Source: JANXQE01 sp035651635
GTDB taxonomy: Bacteria; Verrucomicrobiota; Verrucomicrobiia; Limisphaerales; UBA8199
DNA length: 42,683 nt
NCBI GenBank assembly: GCA_035651635.1
Contig: DASRFK010000137.1
Location: 1 to 42,683 of the forward strand
Reading direction: 5' to 3'
The translations under genes and the position numbers were made by a program. The notes below the pieces were generated by a model. That model did no database searches. It saw only the letters and a list, made by a program, of their open reading frames with translations, and was not told where the DNA came from. Below are positions 1-8,328 of this stretch, in pieces (the stretch's first letter is position 1; every line of letters begins with the position of its first letter).

Positions 1-1
1 C

Positions 2-901
2 AAGCGCATGACCCTGCATCAGTATCTCACCGGCTACGGCACGGTCGAACCGATGCCCGCGAGCCAAGCCGGACCTCCCGCATCGGCTTCGCTCGCTCCC
101 GCGGTGGCCGGTGTGGTCGCCCGGGTGAATGTGGTGGAAGGCCAGCACGTGGACAAGGGCGACCTGCTGGTCGAATTGAACTCGGGCACGGTGACCCTGG
201 ATTACGCGCGACAGGAAGTCGAGCGTCAGAAAAAACTCTACGCCGAGCACAACACTTCCGAGCGCAACCTGCAGAATGCAGAAGCACAACTCGCCGTTTT
301 ACAGATGACCTCGCCCTTGTCGGGAACCGCGGTTCATGTCAATGCCAAGCCCGGCGCGGCGGTGGATTTGACCACCGTCGCGGTGGAAGTGTTCGACTTG
401 AACCGGCTTGCCCTGCGCGCCAATCTTCCCGCGGCGGATGCCGCGGAATTGAAATCCGGCCAGGAAGTGCAGGTGCAGACTGAACCGCCGGTGACCGCCA
501 CACTGTCCTTCATTAGCCCGGCCATCGACGCCAGCAACGGGACGGTCATGGCCCGAGCAAGTTTGCCCCAAAACAGCGCGTTGCACCCCGGCCAATTCGT
601 GGGCCTGCGCGTGGTGATCGGAATTCACACTAATTGCCTGGCCGCTCCGGCCGAAAGCGTGGTCACCGACCTCAACGGCACCAATGTCATCGCGTTGGTG
701 AACGGGACCGAAGCGACGCAAACGCCTGTGCAGGTTGGGTACCGGGAAAATGGGTGGGTAGAGGTAAGCGGTTCGGACCTGCACGAAGGTCAAACGGTGG
801 TGACCGTGGGCGCCTATGGGTTGCCCCAGAAGACGAAGATCGAGATGGCGCATTCGTCCGACCAGGCGGCGACGCCGACCAATTCGGCGCCGGCGAAATG
901 A
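2..901 (+). CDS. RND efflux periplasmic adaptor (membrane fusion protein), 5' end missing
   Basis: This is an HlyD/AcrA-type periplasmic adaptor that would link the inner-membrane RND pump encoded next to an outer-membrane channel. The visible protein has a lipoyl/barrel-sandwich half-motif (VAGVVARVNVVEGQHVDKGDLLVEL), a short alpha-helical hairpin (roughly residues 65-100), the returning lipoyl half (MTSPLSGTAVHVNAKPGAAV) and beta-barrel and membrane-proximal domains. The first ATG in view is at 8, but the frame is open through the window edge and no signal peptide or membrane anchor is present, so the true start lies upstream. The stop overlaps the pump ATG (ATGA at 898-901), which implies translational coupling. 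The hairpin is short for the family. The exported substrate cannot be read from the adaptor. Confidence 0.88.
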   Translation, partial: KRMTLHQYLTGYGTVEPMPASQAGPPASASLAPAVAGVVARVNVVEGQHVDKGDLLVELNSGTVTLDYARQEVERQKKLYAEHNTSERNLQNAEAQLAVLQMTSPLSGTAVHVNAKPGAAVDLTTVAVEVFDLNRLALRANLPAADAAELKSGQEVQVQTEPPVTATLSFISPAIDASNGTVMARASLPQNSALHPGQFVGLRVVIGIHTNCLAAPAESVVTDLNGTNVIALVNGTEATQTPVQVGYRENGWVEVSGSDLHEGQTVVTVGAYGLPQKTKIEMAHSSDQAATPTNSAPAK

Positions 902-3900
902 ACGCCCCACGCAGTTCAGTGTTAGGCCGGTTTGCCACACGCCACGCCCTGGCCATCACCTTCATCTCCGTCGTCTTGTGCCTGGCCGGGACCTACTCCG
1001 CCCTGCACATGCCTTCTTCGGTCTTTCCGCAGACCGATTTCCCGCGCATCGTCATTCTGGTTAACAACGGCATCATGCCCGCGGATGAGATGATGGCGGT
1101 GATTACTCGACCGATCGAAGAGGCGATGAAAGATATCCCGGGCACGGTGAGCGTACGTTCCGCCACAGAACGAGGCTCGGCTGAGATCAATATCTTCTTC
1201 AACTGGCAGGCCGATATGGTGCGGTCCGAGCTCTATGTGCTGGGGCGCTTGGCCCAAATCAGCAGCGAGTTGCCTTCCACAGCCAGCACCGAAGTGTCGC
1301 GCCTGACCTTTTCCGCCTTCCCAATCATCGGCGTCAGCCTGACCAGTCCGACGCGCGATCTCATGACATTGTGGGAAACGGCCACCTACAATCTCAAGCC
1401 GCGCTTTCTGAAAATCGCTGGGGTGGCCAAAGCCGAGGTCGTGGGCGGAAAGCCCCCGGAATATCACGTCATTGTGGACCCGGTGAAATTGCAGGCGGCC
1501 AATCTCAGCCTGGGCGACATCAATGCGGCGCTGGTGAAGAACAACCTGATCGCTCCGGCGGGAATGCTCGAGGAGAACTATCACTTGTATCTGACGACGG
1601 TCGACGGGCGAGTCCACTCGCCGGAACAGCTGGCCGACGTGGTGGTGGCAGCCAGCACGGATCACCCGGTGCGCGTGCGCGACCTGGCGCGCATCGAGCG
1701 CGCTCCGAAACCGGTGTTCACCGTGGTGACCGCCGAAGGTCGAAACGCGGTCCTGTTGAACATTCTGAGCCAACCGGACGGCAGCACGCTGGACATCGCT
1801 AACGCTTTGAAAAAGGAATTGGCGCAACTGCGCCATGAGTTGCCGCCGGACATGAAGCTCGCTTTTTTTTACGACCAATCGCAGTTCGTTCGCGAATCCG
1901 TGGGCAGTGTGCGGGACGCGATTCTTTTTGGGCTAATCCTCTCGGTGCTGATTCTGTTTTTATTTTTGAAGAACTGGGGCAGCGTGTTAACCGCCATCTT
2001 GGCGATCCCTATCACGGTGCTCATCACGGTGGTCGCGATGAATCTGGTTCACATGACTTTCAATATGATGACCCTGGGTGGGATTGCGGCCGCCATTGGA
2101 CTGGTCATCGACGACGCCATCGTAGTGGTTGAGGCCATGTACGCCAAAATTGCGGCGGGCCGCCCGCGCCTCGAGGGCATCCACGAGGCGATTGCCGAAA
2201 TTTTCCATCCACTCGTGGCCTCGACACTGACGCCGGTGGTGGTGTTTTTGCCGTTGGCCTTTCTGGTGGGAATAACCGGTGTTTTCTTTCGGGCGCTGGC
2301 CCTGACGATGGTGGTGTCGCTGCTGACCTCACTGGTGCTGGCAATTACGTTGACGCCTTCACTGGCCGGCTGGTTTGTGCGCGAACCGAAACAATCGGCC
2401 AAAGACCAAGGCAAAGACCAGGTCGAAGGCGGCTTTGTCCTCCGGCGCGTGCTCCGGGTCTACGAGCGCTCCGTGCGCACCGCCTTGCGGCATCGGTGGC
2501 TGACCATGCTGGCCTGCGGCGTCATCGCTTTTCTGGGAGTCGTCATCTACCGGGGTTTGCAGTCCGATTTCCTGCCTCCATTTGATGAGGGCGGGTTTGT
2601 CATCGATTTCAACGCGCCGCCCGGCACAAGCCTCACTGAGACCTCGCGCCAACTCGACCAGGCCGAAGCCATTATCCACGCCGATCCGGACGTGGAGAGC
2701 TATTCGCGGCGGTTGGGCACCCAACTGGGCTTGTTTATCACCGAACCCTATCGCGGCGATTTCCTGGTCAAGCTCAAAGCCAATCGCAAGCACTCAACCG
2801 ACGAGGTCATTGCCGGTTTTCGTCACCAATTCAACCAGCAGATACCCGCGGTGCGCTGGGAATTCCCGGGGATTCTCAGTGACCTGGTGGGTGACCTGGC
2901 GCTGACGCCTGAACCCATCCAGATTAAGATCTTTTCGCCCGATCTCGAATGGCTGCGCAAGATGGCGCCGCACGTGGCTTCGGAGATTCAGTCCGTTCAG
3001 GGTGTGGTGGACACTTTTGACGGGCTGACCGAAACCGGGCCGTCGATTAACGTGCGCGTGCGTACCGCCGATGCCCAACGCTTTGGACTGACTGCCAATG
3101 ACCTTGCGGACGCGGTGAACACCGCGCTGCTCGGACAAATTTCTTCGCACGTTTTGCAAGGCGACCGAATCGTGGATATCCGCGTGCGGGCCAATCCGCA
3201 GAGCGTCGCAACCACCGAAGCATTGAACAACCTGCCCGTCCGCACGGCTGGCGGCTCCCTAGTCAGGGTCAGCCAGGTTGCTGATGTCCGCCAAGAGCCC
3301 AGCCAGGTCGAACTGGACCGCGAAGACTTGCGACAGGAGGTGGCGGTCACGGCGCGGCTTGAAGGGCGCGACCTCGGCAGCGCCATGGCCGATATTCGGG
3401 CCAAGCTGAGCCAGGACAAATCCCTGCCGCCGAGTGCGATCGAGTATGGCGGCCTTTATCAACAGCAACAGGAATCATTTCATAACCTGCTCCTGGTGTT
3501 GCTGATGGCGCTGTTGCTTGTCTTTACGGTGCTGGTCATCGAGTTTCGTTCTTTTTACGAGCCAGTGGCCATCGTCTTCGGCGCCGTGTTGGCCTTATTC
3601 GGAACGGTGGCGGCCCTGTGGATAACCGGCACAACCCTTAACATCGTCTCGTTCCTGGGCGCAATCATCGGAGTGGGCATTGTGGCCAAAAACGGCATTC
3701 TGATGCTGGACTTTGTGGACCACCTGCGCGCGGAGGGATTGAATCTGGAAGACGCACTGGTGCGCTCCGGGCATCGCCGCTTGCGCCCGGTTTTGATGAC
3801 CTCTCTGGCCGCCGCCCTGGGGATGTTGCCCCTGGCCTGGGGCATCGGCAGCGGTGCGGACATGCTGCGACCGCTGGCCATCGCGGTCATCGGCGCGTTG

Positions 3901-3999
3901 TGCATTTCCGTGTTACTGTCGCTGGTGGCCACGCCGACACTTTATTATCTGCTGTTGAAATTGCGGCGGGGCGAAGGTTCGAGCGCAATGACCCTGTAA
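898..3999 (+). CDS. RND family efflux pump, inner-membrane permease
   Basis: A proton-driven resistance-nodulation-division transporter of 1033 residues, the normal length. The ATG at 898 is chosen because it gives the typical N-terminus with TM1 (about residues 14-33) and overlaps the adaptor stop; the open frame further upstream is only shadow. The two porter halves are visible. TM4 carries the paired aspartates D405-D406 (GLVIDDAIVVVE) needed for proton relay. The C-terminal half has the duplicated TM7-12 set. The DDAIVVVE motif looks more like the HAE/unclassified group than the heavy-metal CusA/CzcA group. This sits uneasily with the Cus-like regulator and operator downstream, so substrate class is left open. 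No outer-membrane factor gene lies downstream; one could lie upstream of the window. Confidence 0.93.
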   Translation: MNAPRSSVLGRFATRHALAITFISVVLCLAGTYSALHMPSSVFPQTDFPRIVILVNNGIMPADEMMAVITRPIEEAMKDIPGTVSVRSATERGSAEINIFFNWQADMVRSELYVLGRLAQISSELPSTASTEVSRLTFSAFPIIGVSLTSPTRDLMTLWETATYNLKPRFLKIAGVAKAEVVGGKPPEYHVIVDPVKLQAANLSLGDINAALVKNNLIAPAGMLEENYHLYLTTVDGRVHSPEQLADVVVAASTDHPVRVRDLARIERAPKPVFTVVTAEGRNAVLLNILSQPDGSTLDIANALKKELAQLRHELPPDMKLAFFYDQSQFVRESVGSVRDAILFGLILSVLILFLFLKNWGSVLTAILAIPITVLITVVAMNLVHMTFNMMTLGGIAAAIGLVIDDAIVVVEAMYAKIAAGRPRLEGIHEAIAEIFHPLVASTLTPVVVFLPLAFLVGITGVFFRALALTMVVSLLTSLVLAITLTPSLAGWFVREPKQSAKDQGKDQVEGGFVLRRVLRVYERSVRTALRHRWLTMLACGVIAFLGVVIYRGLQSDFLPPFDEGGFVIDFNAPPGTSLTETSRQLDQAEAIIHADPDVESYSRRLGTQLGLFITEPYRGDFLVKLKANRKHSTDEVIAGFRHQFNQQIPAVRWEFPGILSDLVGDLALTPEPIQIKIFSPDLEWLRKMAPHVASEIQSVQGVVDTFDGLTETGPSINVRVRTADAQRFGLTANDLADAVNTALLGQISSHVLQGDRIVDIRVRANPQSVATTEALNNLPVRTAGGSLVRVSQVADVRQEPSQVELDREDLRQEVAVTARLEGRDLGSAMADIRAKLSQDKSLPPSAIEYGGLYQQQQESFHNLLLVLLMALLLVFTVLVIEFRSFYEPVAIVFGAVLALFGTVAALWITGTTLNIVSFLGAIIGVGIVAKNGILMLDFVDHLRAEGLNLEDALVRSGHRRLRPVLMTSLAAALGMLPLAWGIGSGADMLRPLAIAVIGALCISVLLSLVATPTLYYLLLKLRRGEGSSAMTL

Positions 4000-4089
4000 C
4001 CTGTTCCATGAATAAGCGTCTCTCTTAAGGATAAGCCCCTGAAGGACGCTTTTGCGTGCCGGTGGTTCTTTTGGGGCTTGGAATCCCTA

Positions 4090-5193
4090 ATGTTAACAAA
4101 ATCTATGAAAAACTCTCATCATCATTCGCCCATTCTGTTTATCGCGGCCCTTGGAATGCTGGTATTCGGCGGCGGTCTGGCTCGACCAGGCATTGCTGCC
4201 GAACCGTACAAAGTCGTAAATAGCGCCCAAACCATGGGCTCGGGGGGAATCGACTATGTCTATGCGGACAGCGAGGGCCGCCGAATTTACGTGCCGCGTG
4301 GTGATCAGGTCCTGGTTTTTGACCTGGATACGCTCAAATCGGCCGGGGCCATACCGAATGCCCGCGCGCGAGGCGTTGCCGTCGATCCTGTGGCGCATCA
4401 CGGGTTTTGCAGCAGCAGTCCCGTCGTCATGTGGGATTCCAAGACGCTCGAAACGATCAAAACCATCGATGTGCAAGGACGTCCGGATGGGATTTTGTTC
4501 GAACCGCTTACGAGACGCGTCTATGTATTCAGCCACAGCCAGCCCAACGCGACCGTCATTGATTCGAAGGACGGTTCCGTCGTGGGCACGCTAGACCTCG
4601 GTGGCGCACCCGAACAAGCCGCAAGCGACGGGCAGGGACACCTCTACGTGGATCTTGAGGACAAAGACAAAATTGCGGTCGTCGATGTCAACTCCCTAAA
4701 AGTGACAGCTCAGTACGACCTCGCAGGAAAGGGAGGCGGGCCAGGCGGTTTGGGCCTGGACGCAAAGAATCGGATTCTTTTCGCGTTCTGTCATGAGCCA
4801 GCCACGGCCGTCATTCTCAATGCGGACGACGGCAAAATTCTAGCCACGCTACCCATCGGCAACGGAACGGATGGCGGCGGGTTCAACCCTGCCACGATGG
4901 AAGCGTTCAGTTCGCAACGGGATGGAACGCTGACGATCATTAAAGAAAACAGTCCAACCAGCTTTGAAGTGGAGCAAACCGTTCAAACCAAGCCTGGCGC
5001 CAAAACCTGCACGCTCGATACTAAGAATAATCGGATCGTTTTAATTGCGCTGGAGCGCCCGGCGACTCCTCCGCCCGGTTCCGACGCAGCCACAACACGA
5101 TCAACCGCGCCAGCGGGCGGAGAACGCCGCGGCGGCGGCCGAGGCGGACGCGGTGGTCCTGCCATGCTCGATATTCTCGTGGTAGGGCGCTAA
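4090..5193 (+). CDS. Secreted YVTN-type beta-propeller protein
   Basis: About 367 residues with an N-terminal signal peptide (MKNSHHHSPILFIAALGMLVFGGG..., cleavage near GIAA-EPYK) followed by repeated beta-propeller blades of the YncE/YVTN kind, such as RRIYVPRGDQVLVFDLDTL, GHLYVDLEDKDKIAVVDVNSL and RILFAFCHEPATAVILNADDG. These fold into a ring and usually serve as binding scaffolds; no catalytic site is evident. ATG 4090 is used; ATG 4105, which begins right at the signal peptide, is equally likely. Near the C-terminus an Ala/Gly/Arg-rich stretch (residues about 330-357, with RRGGGRGGRGG) interrupts the last blade before the closing strand MLDILVVGR. It follows the pump by 90 bp and may be in the same transcript. 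Confidence 0.8.
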   Translation: MLTKSMKNSHHHSPILFIAALGMLVFGGGLARPGIAAEPYKVVNSAQTMGSGGIDYVYADSEGRRIYVPRGDQVLVFDLDTLKSAGAIPNARARGVAVDPVAHHGFCSSSPVVMWDSKTLETIKTIDVQGRPDGILFEPLTRRVYVFSHSQPNATVIDSKDGSVVGTLDLGGAPEQAASDGQGHLYVDLEDKDKIAVVDVNSLKVTAQYDLAGKGGGPGGLGLDAKNRILFAFCHEPATAVILNADDGKILATLPIGNGTDGGGFNPATMEAFSSQRDGTLTIIKENSPTSFEVEQTVQTKPGAKTCTLDTKNNRIVLIALERPATPPPGSDAATTRSTAPAGGERRGGGRGGRGGPAMLDILVVGR

Positions 5194-5263
5194 GGTGTTG
5201 TCCGATCCGAAACATCCCCTCCCATGGGCGGCGGTGAGCCGGTGCAATGGCCTCTGGGCGTGG

Positions 5264-5282
5264 AAATGACAAAACTGTCATT
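5264..5282 (+). promoter_or_regulatory. CusR-like operator (inverted repeat)
   Basis: Perfect 7 bp inverted repeat AATGACA (5265-5271), loop AAAC, TGTCATT (5276-5282). Read as AAATGACAA-NN-CTGTCATT, it differs at one core base from the known E. coli CusR box AAAATGACAA-NN-TTGTCATTTT. It lies 75 bp upstream of the PepSY gene start and about 440 bp upstream of the OmpR-family regulator, and probably serves autoregulation of that group. The family match is established knowledge; binding by the local regulator is inferred. Confidence 0.65.
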
Positions 5283-5356
5283 CGCGGTTCATGCCGGATT
5301 CATGTTTAAATGCTTCGCTTAATCTCCGGGCCAGCAACGGCCCAGCAAAGAACTCA

Positions 5357-5677
5357 ATGATTATGAAAATCCGAACTCTATCGTCCGTTGTGATTGTCGC
5401 CGGGATGCTTTTGGGCTGCGCGTCTGAAAAAGAAGCGAAACTGGAGGGGCAGGCCAAAATCAGCAAGCCTGAAGCGGAAAAGATCGCGTTGGCTCAAGCT
5501 CCCAACGGGACGATCAAGGAAGGCGAACTTGAAAAAGAAAAAGGGCGGCTGATCTGGTCCTTCGACATTGCCATGCCCGGAACAAAAGACATTACCGAGG
5601 TTCAAGTGGACGCTCAAAGCGGCCAGGTCGTTTCGATCGAAAAAGAGACGGCAAAACAAGAAGCCAAAGAAAAATAG
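5357..5677 (+). CDS. PepSY-domain lipoprotein
   Basis: A 106-residue exported protein. A short hydrophobic N-terminus (MIMKIRTLSSVVIVAGMLLGC) ends in a lipobox-like LLGC, so it is probably a lipoprotein anchored at Cys21. The mature part (KISKPEAEKIALAQAPNGTIKEGELEKEKGRLIWSFDIAMP...DITEVQVDAQSGQVVSIEKE) is one PepSY domain, a small fold found near two-component systems and metallopeptidases and thought to bind or inhibit partners. ATG 5357 is chosen because it gives the signal directly; MKI at 5363 is an alternative, and the frame upstream has no signal. It is preceded by the CusR-like operator and followed 47 bp later by the response regulator, suggesting a PepSY-regulator-kinase operon. The C-terminus is very Lys/Glu-rich. 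Confidence 0.82.
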   Translation: MIMKIRTLSSVVIVAGMLLGCASEKEAKLEGQAKISKPEAEKIALAQAPNGTIKEGELEKEKGRLIWSFDIAMPGTKDITEVQVDAQSGQVVSIEKETAKQEAKEK

Positions 5678-5724
5678 CTGAAAGTTCGCGCGAAGAATAT
5701 GACGCCAGGAGAGGTAGATGACTG

Positions 5725-6399
5725 ATGCGTGTTCTGGTCGTCGAGGATGAAAAGAAAACTGCCTCGTTCATCCGCAAGGCGCTGCAGGAGGAAGGCTTCG
5801 CGGTCGACCTCTGCGGGAACGGCGAGGAAGCGCTCAACGCGCCCAGCACCATTCCCTACGACGCGATCGTCCTCGACATCATGCTTCCCGGACGAGACGG
5901 CCTGAGCGTATTGCGGCAGTGGCGCAGCCATGGGAATCTCACCCCCGTACTGCTGCTCTCCGCGCGCGGAGAAGTCACCGAACGCGTGGAAGGCTTGGAC
6001 GCCGGAGCCGACGATTATCTTCCCAAGCCATTTGCCCTCGTCGAGCTTGCGGCGCGTGTGCGGGCCCTGACTCGACGACTCAACGAGGCCAAGGCCCCCA
6101 CCTTGCGGCTAGCGGATCTTTCCCTGGATACAGTGACGCACCGAGCTCAACGGGGTGGGATTAATATCGAACTGACTGCCCGCGAGTACCGCCTGCTGGA
6201 ATTTCTCATGCGCTCGGCGGGCCGTCTGTGCGGTCGCATGATGATTATCGAAAAGGTCTGGGATTACGACTTCGATCCGGGCACCAACCTGGTGGATGTA
6301 TATATTAAGAGATTACGCGAAAAAATTGACGCGAGCTTCGAGCACAAACTGCTGCACACCGTGCGCGGCTCCGGCTATATCTTAAAGGAGAATCCATGA
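5725..6399 (+). CDS. OmpR/PhoB-family response regulator (CusR/CopR-like)
   Basis: 224 residues: an N-terminal receiver (acidic pair E7/D8, phospho-acceptor D51 in VLDIMLPGRDG, conserved K101 in LPKPF) and a C-terminal winged-helix DNA-binding domain (about 125-222, LTAREYRLLEFLMRSAGRLCGRMMIIEKVW...VDVYIKRLREKID). The sequence and its kinase partner resemble the CusR/PcoR/CopR branch that answers copper or silver in proteobacteria. A near-consensus CusR box sits upstream of the PepSY gene, which supports this branch independently. Its stop overlaps the kinase ATG (ATGA, 6396-6399). ATG 5725 gives the canonical MRVLVVEDE start; a possible ribosome site AGGAG is rather far upstream. Confidence 0.95.
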   Translation: MRVLVVEDEKKTASFIRKALQEEGFAVDLCGNGEEALNAPSTIPYDAIVLDIMLPGRDGLSVLRQWRSHGNLTPVLLLSARGEVTERVEGLDAGADDYLPKPFALVELAARVRALTRRLNEAKAPTLRLADLSLDTVTHRAQRGGINIELTAREYRLLEFLMRSAGRLCGRMMIIEKVWDYDFDPGTNLVDVYIKRLREKIDASFEHKLLHTVRGSGYILKENP

Positions 6400-7475
6400 C
6401 CATCCGTGCGCGGATGACGCTTTGGTATTCCGCAGTTTTGCTCGTGTCCGCTTTAGTGATCGCCGGTTTGTCTGTTGACGAATTGAGCGAGCAACACAGC
6501 AAAGAAAAGGAGGCCGGCAAAGGCCTGGATGACCTCTTCGGCGTCGTAGGCTGGATCGGGGTTCCGGCAATCCTGCTGAGCATCGGCGGTGGTGCCTGGA
6601 TGATGCGCAAGGCGCTTGCGCCCGTGGCAGACCTGACCAGGTCTGCCCAAGGCATTAGCGAGCACAACCTCAGCGAGCAACTTCCACGTACAGCCAACGG
6701 CGACGAATTGGACCGGTTGGCGGAGGTCCTCAATGCCATGATTGCGCGGCTGAATGATTCCTTTAGGCGCATTCGCGACTTCACCTTGCACGCATCGCAC
6801 GAGTTGAAAACTCCTCTGACAGTTTTGTGCGGTGAAACAGAAATGGAATTGAGCGATGAATCCTTGGGTGCTCCTGCCCGTGACCGCGCCGCCAGCCGGT
6901 TGGAGGAATTGCGCCGTCTGGCACGAATCGTTGACGGCCTAACCTTGTTGGCAAAGGCCGATGCGGGCCTCATTGCGCTGGGCCAGAATCCGGTCTCCCT
7001 TCACGAGTTGGTGCAGGACAGTTTCGCCGACACTAAAGTTCTCGCTCAATCATCCGGGTTGGTTGTGGAATTGCAAACTTGTGAACACGCCATGGTGCGG
7101 GGTGACGCCCATCGTTTGCGCCAACTTTTGCTGAACCTCTCGGACAACGCGGTCAAGTATAACCAGCCGGGAGGCCGCATTTCCATGGGCCTGCACCGGG
7201 CTAATTCGTCGGCCATTTTTACGATGGCAAATACGGGTCCCGGCATTCGGGGCGAAGCTTTGCCACGAGTTTTTGATCGCTTTTTCCGCGGTGACACAGC
7301 ACACGGCCATGAGCCGGATGGTTGTGGGCTGGGGTTAAGCATCGCGCGATGGATTGTCAAAGCGCATCAAGGCACCATTCGCATTGACTCGGTGCCATTC
7401 GAATTAACTTCCGTTACGATCTGCTTGCCACTTCTAAGCGACCAAAAGGCCGCTTGCCTTCCGTCTGAATCGTGA
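6396..7475 (+). CDS. Sensor histidine kinase, CusS-like but with a very short sensor loop
   Basis: 359-residue membrane kinase paired with the preceding regulator (ATGA overlap). Layout: TM1 (about 9-24), a loop of only about 23 residues (SVDELSEQHSKEKEAGKGLDDLF), TM2 (about 48-66), HAMP (RKALAPVADLTRSAQGIS), HisKA with phospho-acceptor H135 (HASHELKTPL), then HATPase_c with N-box LLLNLSDNAVKYN, GPGIRG and GCGLGLSIARWIV. CusS/CopS proteins normally carry a periplasmic metal-binding domain of about 130 residues; here it is missing, and the loop holds a single histidine and no cysteine or methionine. The signal is therefore probably read in the membrane or through a partner, with the adjacent PepSY lipoprotein the obvious candidate (inference). 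Confidence 0.93.
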   Translation: MTIRARMTLWYSAVLLVSALVIAGLSVDELSEQHSKEKEAGKGLDDLFGVVGWIGVPAILLSIGGGAWMMRKALAPVADLTRSAQGISEHNLSEQLPRTANGDELDRLAEVLNAMIARLNDSFRRIRDFTLHASHELKTPLTVLCGETEMELSDESLGAPARDRAASRLEELRRLARIVDGLTLLAKADAGLIALGQNPVSLHELVQDSFADTKVLAQSSGLVVELQTCEHAMVRGDAHRLRQLLLNLSDNAVKYNQPGGRISMGLHRANSSAIFTMANTGPGIRGEALPRVFDRFFRGDTAHGHEPDGCGLGLSIARWIVKAHQGTIRIDSVPFELTSVTICLPLLSDQKAACLPSES

Positions 7476-7550
7476 TTTGCATATCAGACAACTCGCTCGA
7501 CCGCCCAGACCCTGCCGTGCCGTCAGCTCAAACCAGAGCGAGGTAATGCG

Positions 7551-8297
7551 ATGCTGAAAGTTCTCGAGCATGCCCTTGCTTCGTGGAGATCAGCCAACCC
7601 GTACGTTGCTGAATCTGCGGCTGACGAACGTACGAAGAACCCACTTGCGCAGGCCCTGGTCTGCACTATTGCTGGCTTGGGCTTGCTTCTACTTGGGTTC
7701 CTGCTGGACGGGCAAGTCGCAAGGATTCTTACCCTGCGGTCTTCCAACATTTGGCGATCCCTGGCGATATACTCAAGCAAAGCGGGTGAGGGATGGGTAA
7801 TTGCAGTGGTTGGGGCAACGATATCTCTATTGTTACTATTGCTTCGTCGTTTTCGGGCAAGCCGAGCCGTCTTTCTGGTCGCTTTAACGGGACTCCTGAC
7901 AGGATTTGCGGCGACCATTATGCGCAGCCTGCTTGGGCGCACTCGTCCCGATTCGCACGAGATCCAGGGCTTTTATGGAGTCTGGCATCATGCGCATTGG
8001 ATTTTCGGTAAATACGAGTTCGGCGCATTTCCATCCGGCCACGCCGCCACTGTTATAGGTTTGGCGACCGCAGCATGGCTTATCGACCGCAGGTTCGGAG
8101 TTCTGGCGGCAGGTTATGCTGCTTTGGTATGCTGGTCTCGGATTGCCCTGGGATGCCACCATTTCTCGGACACCATAGCCGCTGGGATTCTTGGCATTTA
8201 CGGCGCTCGCTTGGTTCTGCGGAGATGGGGCTACTTCGGCGAGGCGAAGGTTAACTGCCGACCACAGTCGATATCCGCCGGCCCAGATCCCCACTAG
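7551..8297 (+). CDS. PAP2-family membrane phosphatase
   Basis: 248 residues with several membrane segments and the three-part type 2 phosphatidic acid phosphatase signature: RSLLGRTRP (KX6RP with Lys replaced by Arg), PSGH (catalytic-site motif 2) and SRIALGCHHFSD (SRX5HX3D, with the nucleophile His). Such enzymes dephosphorylate lipid phosphates such as undecaprenyl pyrophosphate or lipid A at the outer face of the inner membrane. ATG 7551 is taken as start. It lies 75 bp after the kinase on the same strand and could be co-transcribed with it; phosphatases of this kind are often found beside envelope two-component systems. Confidence 0.9.
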   Translation: MLKVLEHALASWRSANPYVAESAADERTKNPLAQALVCTIAGLGLLLLGFLLDGQVARILTLRSSNIWRSLAIYSSKAGEGWVIAVVGATISLLLLLLRRFRASRAVFLVALTGLLTGFAATIMRSLLGRTRPDSHEIQGFYGVWHHAHWIFGKYEFGAFPSGHAATVIGLATAAWLIDRRFGVLAAGYAALVCWSRIALGCHHFSDTIAAGILGIYGARLVLRRWGYFGEAKVNCRPQSISAGPDPH

Positions 8298-8328
8298 GTT
8301 GAGTCCCAAGGGTCGCAATATTTATTGG

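Noticed and set aside
1..8297. Classifying the RND pump as a CusA/CzcA metal exporter from the Cus-like regulator
   Set aside because: The TM4 motif DDAIVVVE is not the heavy-metal type and the outer-membrane partner is not visible, so the substrate is left open.
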